Positions 41,654-47,822 of a DNA stretch of 47,822 nt are shown here, one piece after another. The DNA comes from Bacteroidales bacterium. Its GTDB lineage: Bacteria; Bacteroidota; Bacteroidia; Bacteroidales; UBA7960. The DNA is taken from assembly GCA_012521995.1 (NCBI GenBank), contig JAAYLH010000021.1:1-47822 (forward strand), given 5' to 3'. Under the pieces are notes generated by a model, which made no database searches, had not been told where the DNA came from, and was given only the letters and a program-made list of their open reading frames with translations. Each line of letters begins with the position of its first letter. The first letter of the stretch is position 1. The translations under genes and the position numbers were made by a program.

Positions 41654-43570
41654 ATGAAAAATATTCTCAGAACAGTTTTATTATTAGCAACGGGCAGCCT
41701 GTTGTTTGTGTCCTGCGGGGATGATTTCTTCGATGTGAACACAAACCCCAAAGCTGCCAGCTTTGAGCAGGTCCAGGTGGAGTATTTCATCAACAACTCC
41801 TTGACGGGTGCCCAGATGGACCCCCATATTGCTGAGCGTGCATTTGTCCTGTACTGGAAAACGGCCTCACGCTTTGACCGCACCAACGGATACCTTATCG
41901 CAGGCAGCTATGATGATGGCTGGAGCAGCGACTACTACCGCTACCTGTCAGACTGGATGAAGACTGCCACCCTGGCCATTACGGTTGCCGACGAAAAGAT
42001 CGAAGCCGGTGTGGTCTTCCCCTACACCAATAACCTGAAGCAGATTGCGCGCATCTGGCGGGTGTATCTTATGAGCGAATTTACCGACAACTTCGGCCCC
42101 ATGCCCATCGACGCTTTCAGTGGTGTGAACCCTGATTTTGTAGATGAGAAAACTGCCTATTATTTTATGCTGGCCGAACTGGCTGATGCTGTTTCACAGA
42201 TTGACGTCGGCGTTCAGAATCCTGCCAACCTGGCTAAGTTCGACAAGGCTTTTGGTTTTGATTACCTGAAATGGGTAAAGTATGGCAACTCCATGCGCAT
42301 GCGCCTGGCCATGAGGCTTTCTGAAGTGGATGCCGCTAAAGCCAAGACTGAATTTGAAGCCGCTGCCGCTGGTCCTATCCTTACCGAAAACGCCGACATC
42401 TTTGCCGTTCAGGAACAAGGGGGGTGGGATGCCCTTACGGGGGTTATGTCGCGCGAGTGGAACGCCCAATTGCTTTCTGCCACGCTTAACAACCTTTACA
42501 TTGGTTTGGGCGGCATCCCCTCGGCCGACCAGGTATCCGAACAATTCCTTGAAAAAATCAAGCCTGCCGGATATATGGGCGTCAAGTATCCCGACCATTA
42601 CAGTTCGATGACCAACGATCCCAGCGCAGGCTTCCTTTTTGATGGCTTACATCCCGTAATGGATCCGCGTGCTTACAGCAATTTTGTCATCCCCGGCGAT
42701 TTTGACAATCCTGATTTCTGCCCCTACCCCTCCTGGGCACAGGATGCCTTCATCACCAGCAGGAACCTGCTGAATGTTGAAGGTGGTGGTGTGCTGGCAA
42801 CAATTGATGGGACAGGCACCTGGAACGCCGCCTCATTGGGCGCCTGGGGCCCGAAAGGATCAAGAAACCAGTTCTATGCATTCACCGGCACCAACCCCCG
42901 CCTGGCCCTGAGGTTCAGAAACAGCACCAACAAAAGGGTATTCTTCGGCAACTGGGAGACCTATTTCCTGATCGCTGAAGCAGCCGTCAGGGGATGGAAC
43001 GTGCCCATGTCAGGAAAAGCAGCCTACGAAAGCGGTATCGCCGCCAGCTTTGCCTACAACAACGTGAGCCAGTTCCTTAACGATTACCTCACTTCGGAAA
43101 GTTATAACCGTGTAGGGACTTCTGTAAACTGGGATCACGTCGCAGAACCTCCTGCCACCGTTAACATGACTTATATTGATGGATATACCCAGGAAGAAGG
43201 CACTTATACCTATACCTATCCTGTAAACCACCTGCACAACAACGGTGCCACCAAGAATGACCAGCTCACCAAAATCATTACGCAAAAGTATATTTCGCAG
43301 AATCCCTGGTTACCCCTGGAAGCATGGAATGACCAACGCCGTTTGGGTTTGCCCTTCTTTGACAATCCTGCCGTCGAACTGCCCATCGCCAACCTTCCCA
43401 ACCTTACCCAGGCGAACTATATGATAAGCAGCGTAGCCAATTTTCCGCAACGCCTCAAATATCCTTCGAGCCTGGAAAACAGCAACCCCGACGGATATCA
43501 GCAAGCTGTAGGTCACCTCGGAGGCCCCGATGCCGTACTTACCCCGCTGTGGTGGGCTAAGAAAAACTAA
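41654..43570 (+). CDS. SusD/RagB-family surface glycan-binding lipoprotein
   Basis: A 638-residue lipoprotein (Cys21 in LLFVSC) that forms the lid on the SusC barrel and captures glycans. The acidic GDDFFDVN after the cysteine fits surface export. The SusD_RagB TPR-type helices are seen in YWKTASRFDRTNG, RIWRVYLMSEFTDNFGPMP, ANLAKFDKAFGFDYLKWVKY and RMRLAMRLSEVDAAKAKTEF, with the conserved WETYFLIAEAAVRGW block near 435-450 and a C-terminal QRLKYPSSLENSNPDGYQQA region. It is longer than many SusD proteins and closer to the SusD-like/RagB branch. A strong terminator begins 35 bases after its stop codon, closing the locus. Confidence 0.95.
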   Translation: MKNILRTVLLLATGSLLFVSCGDDFFDVNTNPKAASFEQVQVEYFINNSLTGAQMDPHIAERAFVLYWKTASRFDRTNGYLIAGSYDDGWSSDYYRYLSDWMKTATLAITVADEKIEAGVVFPYTNNLKQIARIWRVYLMSEFTDNFGPMPIDAFSGVNPDFVDEKTAYYFMLAELADAVSQIDVGVQNPANLAKFDKAFGFDYLKWVKYGNSMRMRLAMRLSEVDAAKAKTEFEAAAAGPILTENADIFAVQEQGGWDALTGVMSREWNAQLLSATLNNLYIGLGGIPSADQVSEQFLEKIKPAGYMGVKYPDHYSSMTNDPSAGFLFDGLHPVMDPRAYSNFVIPGDFDNPDFCPYPSWAQDAFITSRNLLNVEGGGVLATIDGTGTWNAASLGAWGPKGSRNQFYAFTGTNPRLALRFRNSTNKRVFFGNWETYFLIAEAAVRGWNVPMSGKAAYESGIAASFAYNNVSQFLNDYLTSESYNRVGTSVNWDHVAEPPATVNMTYIDGYTQEEGTYTYTYPVNHLHNNGATKNDQLTKIITQKYISQNPWLPLEAWNDQRRLGLPFFDNPAVELPIANLPNLTQANYMISSVANFPQRLKYPSSLENSNPDGYQQAVGHLGGPDAVLTPLWWAKKN

Positions 43571-43604
43571 GAAATCTGTAATTGCAGCTTTTGTATATTT
43601 TTTA

Positions 43605-43641
43605 AGCGCGCCTGGAGATATTCCAGGGGCGCTTTTCTTTT
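43605..43641 (+). terminator. Rho-independent terminator after susD
   Basis: AGCGCGCCTGGA (43605-43616) pairs with TCCAGGGGCGCT (43622-43633) at 11 of 12 positions around a GATAT loop, followed by TTTCTTTT. This is a strong terminator closing the susCD transcript. Confidence 0.9.
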
Positions 43642-43713
43642 GTGGCCAAACACCTGGCCTTTGCGGGGTTTTGCCACTTCTTCTTCCTTATTAATTTGAT
43701 CCAACCTCAAAGA

Positions 43714-43779
43714 TTAACCGTAGTTTAACCGTACTTTAACCAATTACAATTGGTTAAAGTACGGTTAAACTACGGTTAA
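43714..43779. repeat. 66-bp perfect inverted repeat built of 11-bp units
   Basis: Bases 43714-43745 and 43748-43779 are perfect reverse complements (32-bp arms) separated by AC. Each arm contains three 11-base units with a shared TTAACC core: TTAACCGTAGT, TTAACCGTACT and TTAACCAATTA on the left, and their complements on the right. In single-stranded form it would fold into one very long, nearly loop-free hairpin. The 11-base period is close to one helical turn, so three phased protein sites per arm are possible. It lies 72 bases after the susD terminator and 151 bases before the next gene. No T-run follows, so it is not a usual terminator. The function is unknown. Confidence 0.9.
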
Positions 43780-43930
43780 AAATAAGAATTGTTTCCAGGA
43801 TAAAAGGTACAAGATAAAGCTTTGAGTTATTTTGTTTTAACGGAAACAAACAAGGAAAAAAATTTGAATTGATTATTCCTGAAATAAATTATAACTTTAA
43901 ACTTATGTTTTACCTCAAATCAGAATTTTT
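43780..43930 (+). other. Promoter-containing gap before the small-lipoprotein/TonB pair
   Basis: About 150 A/T-rich bases without a gene. They hold an inverted repeat at 43831-43850 and TAACTTTA at 43892-43899, a near match to the -7 box with a TTTG 25 bases upstream, more distant than usual. This is the likely promoter of the lipoprotein/TonB pair, but it is weakly supported. Confidence 0.4.
43831..43850. repeat. Inverted repeat, candidate operator for the lipoprotein/TonB pair
   Basis: TTTGTTT (43831-43837) and AAACAAA (43844-43850) form a perfect 7-bp inverted repeat around TAACGG. It lies about 80 bases upstream of the start codon and ahead of the possible -7 box. Unlike the LacI sites in sequence; the regulator is unknown. 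Confidence 0.35.
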
Positions 43931-44341
43931 ATGAAATACACAGGAATTGCATTGCTGCTTACGGTCCTGATCTTTTGTTTCGGATGTAAGAAAGACGAAG
44001 GGGAAACAGCCTTCGACCTGCTCACAGGACCGGTATGGGCTTCCGACAGCCTGCTGGTGAATAGTGAAAACGCTGGAGGACCGGGTGGCCTTCTGGAAGG
44101 CTTTCAGGGCGACGCAAAATTCAATACCGATATGACCGGCACTTTTGGGATGTTTACTGGCACCTGGCAGTTTGCATCTAATGAAACCCAGCTTGTCATA
44201 ACCACTGAAGCCCTTCTCATCCCGCTCACAGCCAATATTGATGAACTGAACAAGACAGACCTGAAACTGGAAACCATTTTCCCGGATCCGGAAAATAATG
44301 GGCAGACACTTTCAATCAGGCTGACCTTTAAGGCGAAATAA
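43931..44341 (+). CDS. Small lipoprotein, lipocalin-like, unknown function
   Basis: A 136-residue lipoprotein (lipobox CFGC, Cys19) followed by KKDEGE, an acidic stretch that resembles a surface-export signal. The rest is beta-rich with TGPVWASDSLLVN, GTFGMFTGTWQFASNETQLVIT and SIRLTFKAK, the pattern of small lipocalin-like Bacteroidota lipoproteins with a TGTW-like strand. I do not recognise a specific family. Its stop codon overlaps the ATG of the following TonB receptor by one base (TAATG), so the two are translated together and this protein may serve as the receptor's surface partner. Confidence 0.8.
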   Translation: MKYTGIALLLTVLIFCFGCKKDEGETAFDLLTGPVWASDSLLVNSENAGGPGGLLEGFQGDAKFNTDMTGTFGMFTGTWQFASNETQLVITTEALLIPLTANIDELNKTDLKLETIFPDPENNGQTLSIRLTFKAK

Positions 44342-46590
44342 TGCCCAGGCATCTTTTTCTTGCATGGGTTTTTTTCTGGTCATTAGGAGTTTCCGGGCAG
44401 TCAACCGGGGTCTTCAGGGGCCGTATCACCGATGCAGAAAGCGGGGTGCCCCTGGCAGGTGCCAGTGTTTTGTATGGGCGTGGATTGGGTACTGCCACTG
44501 ACCGTGAAGGAAGCTTTCGCCTCCAGTTACCTGCCGGAGGGTATTCCCTGAGCATACAGTACGTCGGCTATCGAACGGTGAGCCGGCATATCAGCCTGAA
44601 AGCCGGTGAAACCATCAGCCTTGATTTCGCGCTTGAGCCCGAGGTCACCGAGATGGAACAGGTGGTGGTGAGCGCCGGGCGGTTAGAGCAGCGCGTGGGC
44701 GAATCGACGGTTTCGGTGAGTATCATCAGGCCATCAGCCCTTTCGGGAAGCCATATCAACGACCCTGCGGAATTGCTCAGCAAGCATCCGGGCATAGAAG
44801 TATTGGATGGGCAAGCCTCCATCCGTGGAGGCAGCGGGTTTTCCTACGGGGCAGGCAGCAGGGTTTTGGCGCTGAAGGATGGGCTGCCGATGATCTCGCC
44901 TGACGCGGGAAGTATTCGCTGGTGGTCGCTGCCCCTTGAGAATCTGTCGCAAATTGAGGTCATTAAGGGCGCCTCTTCAGTGCTGTATGGCTCCTCGGCC
45001 CTGAATGGCATCATCAACTTTCGTTCGGCAGAAGCCACCGCAAAGGGGCATACGGCCTTTTTTGCTGAAGCAGGCTTGTATGACCAACCCAGGCAGCAAA
45101 AATGGGTCTGGTGGAAAGGCCCCAGGGTTTTCAGCAACCTCTCGTTCTCACACCTTAAAAAATATGGGAATACCGACCTGGGTATCGGAACCTTCGTGCA
45201 GAACGACCCGGGCTACCGCAAGCGCAACGACGAGGCGATGGGCAGGATGAGCCTGCAACTGAAACATCATAACCAGAAAATTCAGGGTCTGAGTTACGGG
45301 ATGAATACGAGCGTACTGCTTAACAACAAGACAGACTTTTTATTATGGGAAAATGCAGCTACCGGGGCATTGGTGCAGGACAGCAGCACGGCCAACCGCC
45401 TGAATGCCACCATATTGATCCTTGACCCTTACATCAGCCTAAAACGCGAAGGGCAATACACCCACGACCTGCGACTGCGTTACCAGTTCCTCGACAATGA
45501 ATTTCCCAGGGGGGGCCAGACCAACAGCCAATCCCGCTCGCTTTATGCTGAGTACCTGCTTTGGTTTTCCGTCAACGGCCGGATGAATGTGAATGCAGGC
45601 CTGGTTCAGCAAAGCAACCAGATCCGTTCAAACTTCTACGACGACCACGAATATATGAACCTGGCGGCGTACGGGCAGGCCGACTACAGCGCCACACCCC
45701 GCCTGAAGCTCGTGGGAGGTGTCAGGATGGAGTTCAACCGCCTGAACGGGGCAAATGGCGAGTTGGTGCCCCTGTTCCGAACCGGGCTCAATTACCGCCT
45801 GACGGATTATACTTTTCTCCGGGGCTCTTTCGGCCAAGGTTATCGCTACCCCTCCATTGCCGAAAAATTTGCCGCCACCACACTGGGAGCAGTGAAGATA
45901 TTTCCAAGTCCTGAATTGAAAGCTGAATCGGGCTGGAATGCAGAACTCGGGATCAAACAAGGCATCCTCACCGAACACTGGGACGGCCTTGTGGATGTGG
46001 CCCTGTTTTACACCCAGAACAAGGACCTGATCGAATTCCTGTTTGGGGTGTATCCCGATCCCATTACGGGAGAATACGGCTTTGGTTTCCGGGCCAACAA
46101 CACAGAATATTCAAGGGTGTATGGCAGCGAACTGGAATTTATGTTTAATACCCGGCTCAGAAAAGTGGACTATAACATTCAGGGGGGATATGTGTTTATG
46201 TTTCCCACTGAATTCAACCCTTACACCCTTAAGGATTCAGGCGTTTATCTGAAATACCGGCGCAAGCATTCGGCCAGGCTGGGCTTATCGGCAAATTACC
46301 TGCGTTACGAGCTTGGCCTTTATCTCCAGCTGCGGTCAAAGATGCTGAACATTGATGATGTTTTTATCAATGAACTGACCCGTGAGGCCATCCTGCCGGG
46401 CTTTTATGAATATTGGAATGATAACAATACCGGTCATTTCCTGGCCGATTTGAATCTGGGCTTTCGCCTTAGTGACCGTTACACCCTCTCGATGGTGATA
46501 AAAAACCTGACCAATACAGAATATATGGGACGCCCCGGCGACATACAGCCCCATCGAAGCTTCAGCCTGCGCTTCAGCGGGAAGGTTTAA
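44341..46590 (+). CDS. TonB-dependent outer-membrane receptor (non-SusC type)
   Basis: A 749-residue TonB-dependent receptor with a signal peptide ending near VSGQ (20). A carboxypeptidase-regulatory-like domain spans about 22-100 (FRGRITDAESGVPLAGASVL, SIQYVGYRTVSRHI). The plug starts with TEMEQVVVSAGRLEQRVGES, with IEVLDGQASIRGGSGFSYGAGSR and IEVIKGASSVLYGSSALNGI (about 105-220). The barrel ends in HRSFSLRFSGKV with a NLTNTEYMGRPGDIQPHR segment typical of siderophore- or vitamin-type receptors. Size and plug differ from SusC, so the cargo is probably a small chelate or cofactor. It is independent of the glycan locus by terminator and promoter placement. The cargo cannot be told from sequence. 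Confidence 0.93.
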   Translation: MPRHLFLAWVFFWSLGVSGQSTGVFRGRITDAESGVPLAGASVLYGRGLGTATDREGSFRLQLPAGGYSLSIQYVGYRTVSRHISLKAGETISLDFALEPEVTEMEQVVVSAGRLEQRVGESTVSVSIIRPSALSGSHINDPAELLSKHPGIEVLDGQASIRGGSGFSYGAGSRVLALKDGLPMISPDAGSIRWWSLPLENLSQIEVIKGASSVLYGSSALNGIINFRSAEATAKGHTAFFAEAGLYDQPRQQKWVWWKGPRVFSNLSFSHLKKYGNTDLGIGTFVQNDPGYRKRNDEAMGRMSLQLKHHNQKIQGLSYGMNTSVLLNNKTDFLLWENAATGALVQDSSTANRLNATILILDPYISLKREGQYTHDLRLRYQFLDNEFPRGGQTNSQSRSLYAEYLLWFSVNGRMNVNAGLVQQSNQIRSNFYDDHEYMNLAAYGQADYSATPRLKLVGGVRMEFNRLNGANGELVPLFRTGLNYRLTDYTFLRGSFGQGYRYPSIAEKFAATTLGAVKIFPSPELKAESGWNAELGIKQGILTEHWDGLVDVALFYTQNKDLIEFLFGVYPDPITGEYGFGFRANNTEYSRVYGSELEFMFNTRLRKVDYNIQGGYVFMFPTEFNPYTLKDSGVYLKYRRKHSARLGLSANYLRYELGLYLQLRSKMLNIDDVFINELTREAILPGFYEYWNDNNTGHFLADLNLGFRLSDRYTLSMVIKNLTNTEYMGRPGDIQPHRSFSLRFSGKV

Positions 46591-46680
46591 TGACCCATAG
46601 TACGTTGAAGCAGCTTGATATTCAGTCTTGTTTTGGGATGTATGCCTTGACCTTCAAGGGCTCAGGAAGAAATTTATGCT

Positions 46681-46688
46681 TATCTTTG
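46681..46688 (+). promoter_or_regulatory. Bacteroidota -7 box for mnmA
   Basis: TATCTTTG matches TAnnTTTG exactly and lies 55 bases upstream of the mnmA ATG. No TTTG is seen at the -33 position. Confidence 0.5.
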
Positions 46689-46743
46689 CAAACCTTATCC
46701 GGCCTTCACTTAGGCGGAAAAACAGGATTGGATAACATAGACA

Positions 46744-47822
46744 ATGGATAATCAGGAAAACAAAAATACCAGAGTAGTTGTCGGGCTTTCGGGCGGCGTA
46801 GACAGCTCGGTGGCGGCATATTTGCTCAAGGAGCAGGGTTATGACGTGGTCGGGGTGTTCATGCGCAATTGGCACGACGAATCGGTGCTGATCAGCAAGG
46901 AATGCCCCTGGGTCGAAGACAGCACCGATGCGCTGATGGTGGCCGAGAAACTGAGCATTCCCTTTTACACCCTGGATTTCAGTGAGGAATACCGTAAGCG
47001 GATCGTGGACTATATGTTTGCCGAATACCAGGCCGGGCGGACGCCTAACCCTGATGTGCTGTGCAACCGTGAGGTGAAGTTTGACCTGTTCCTGAAAGCC
47101 GCTGAGAAGCTGGGAGGGGATTTTGTGGCTACGGGCCATTATTGTCAGAAAGACGAGCTAAAAAAAGACCGCAAGATCATTTACCGCTTGCTGGCAGGCG
47201 CCGACAAGAACAAAGACCAGAGCTACTTCCTCTGCCAGCTGAAACAGGAACAGCTGGCCAAGGCCTTGTTTCCCATCGGGCATTTGCAAAAGCAACAGGT
47301 CAGGGAAATTGCCCGTGAGCAGGAATTGGTGACCGCCGGTAAAAAGGACAGCCAGGGACTTTGCTTCATCGGCAAGGTACGCCTCCCCGAGTTTCTTCAG
47401 CAACAGCTGAAACCCAAGAAAGGAGCTATTTACCTGGTTGCGGGGGATTTACGGAAACTGGAAAAGCCCCAACTCCCTGAGGGTGAAACCTGGGATACAG
47501 TGGATGAAGTTTTTCTGGAAGCCATAGTGTCTCCGCCCCCATTAAGCCTTGCCATTGGTAAAAAGATCGGGGAACACAATGGAGCGCATTATTACACCAT
47601 TGGCCAGCGCAAAGGCCTGAATGTGGGAGGTATGGAAAAGCCGATGTTCGTAATCGGCACCGACACTGTGGAAAATACTATTTACACCGGCCTTGGAGAA
47701 GACCATCCGGGGCTTTTGCGTTACGGTTTGTTTGTTCCGGCCCCTGACATTCACTGGATCAGGGAAGACCTGAGGCTGCATCCCGGCCAGAGCGGTCGTT
47801 ATGCCTCACGCATCCGTTACCG
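46744..47822 (+). CDS. mnmA: tRNA-specific 2-thiouridylase MnmA (3' end cut)
   Basis: 359 codons are present and the gene runs off the right edge with an open frame. MnmA adds sulfur to U34 of the tRNAs for Lys, Glu and Gln. The ATP-pyrophosphatase motif SGGVDSS is at 16-22, the first catalytic Cys107 is in [12 protein letters not shown], and Cys207 in GLCFIG is the persulfide cysteine. The C-terminal domain starts near 275 with [22 protein letters not shown]. Between 232 and 272 is an extra segment (from [10 protein letters not shown] to SLAIGKK) not present in the E. coli protein; similar insertions may be common in Bacteroidota. This is a housekeeping gene that marks the end of the accessory region. 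Confidence 0.96.
   Translation, partial: MDNQENKNTRVVVGLSGGVDSSVAAYLLKEQGYDVVGVFMRNWHDESVLISKECPWVEDSTDALMVAEKLSIPFYTLDFSEEYRKRIVDYMFAEYQAGRTPNPDVLCNREVKFDLFLKAAEKLGGDFVATGHYCQKDELKKDRKIIYRLLAGADKNKDQSYFLCQLKQEQLAKALFPIGHLQKQQVREIAREQELVTAGKKDSQGLCFIGKVRLPEFLQQQLKPKKGAIYLVAGDLRKLEKPQLPEGETWDTVDEVFLEAIVSPPPLSLAIGKKIGEHNGAHYYTIGQRKGLNVGGMEKPMFVIGTDTVENTIYTGLGEDHPGLLRYGLFVPAPDIHWIREDLRLHPGQSGRYASRIRY

Noticed and set aside
43788-43849. TTGTTTCC and GGAAACAA as a long-range inverted repeat
   Set aside because: The arms are short and about 45 bases apart. The tighter dyad at 43831-43850 explains the right half better.
46654-47139. Minus-strand open frame over the start of mnmA
   Set aside because: Antisense to the conserved PP-loop and catalytic cysteine of MnmA.

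Overview
The window is one edge-to-edge stretch of a Bacteroidota genome. The signs are SusC/SusD pairs, lipoprotein signal peptides with A-rich rather than Shine-Dalgarno leaders, -7 boxes of the TAnnTTTG type, many exported glycoside hydrolases, and a Bacteroidota-style MnmA. Tat signals on several exported oxidoreductases suggest an environmental or host-associated lineage such as Marinilabiliales/Prolixibacteraceae-like bacteria; this taxonomic guess is inference. No rRNA, tRNA, transposase, phage gene or CRISPR array was seen.

Bases 1 to about 43,640 read as one large polysaccharide-utilisation locus for sialylated, fucosylated animal-type glycans. On the minus strand, from 31,378 down to base 1, lie a chitobiase-type GH20, a redox module (DoxX, three Gfo/Idh/MocA oxidoreductases, a sugar isomerase/epimerase-like TIM barrel, a DUF1080 3-keto-glycoside hydrolase), then GH29, GH20, GH35, GH29, GH110, GH2, GH95, a radical-SAM sulfatase maturase, a GH33 sialidase, GH20, a LacI repressor and the start of a GH92 mannosidase cut by the window edge. 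On the plus strand from 31,509 lie an alpha/beta hydrolase, a CBM9-like protein, a peptide-N-glycosidase F, a GHL10-like putative glycosidase and an EEP-fold phosphatase/nuclease-like lipoprotein, followed by susC and susD and a strong terminator.

The genes suggest this order of work: PNGase F frees N-glycans at the surface; SusCD imports them; the sialidase, fucosidases (GH29 x2, GH95), alpha-1,3-galactosidase (GH110), beta-galactosidases (GH35, GH2), beta-hexosaminidases (GH20 x3) and mannosidase (GH92) strip them from the outside in. The same set would also suit mucin O-glycans. The redox module may process released sugars or glycosides through 3-keto intermediates outside the cytoplasm.

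Regulation: a perfect 14-bp palindrome of LacI-operator type lies in the lacI promoter. A copy with one mismatch lies just upstream of the susC -7 box, and a looser copy lies in the divergent promoter region at 31.45 kb. This ties the three main promoters to the local LacI protein.

After susD come a terminator, an unusual perfect 32-bp-arm inverted repeat built of 11-bp units (43,714-43,779), a separate small-lipoprotein/TonB-receptor pair, and a 3'-truncated mnmA.
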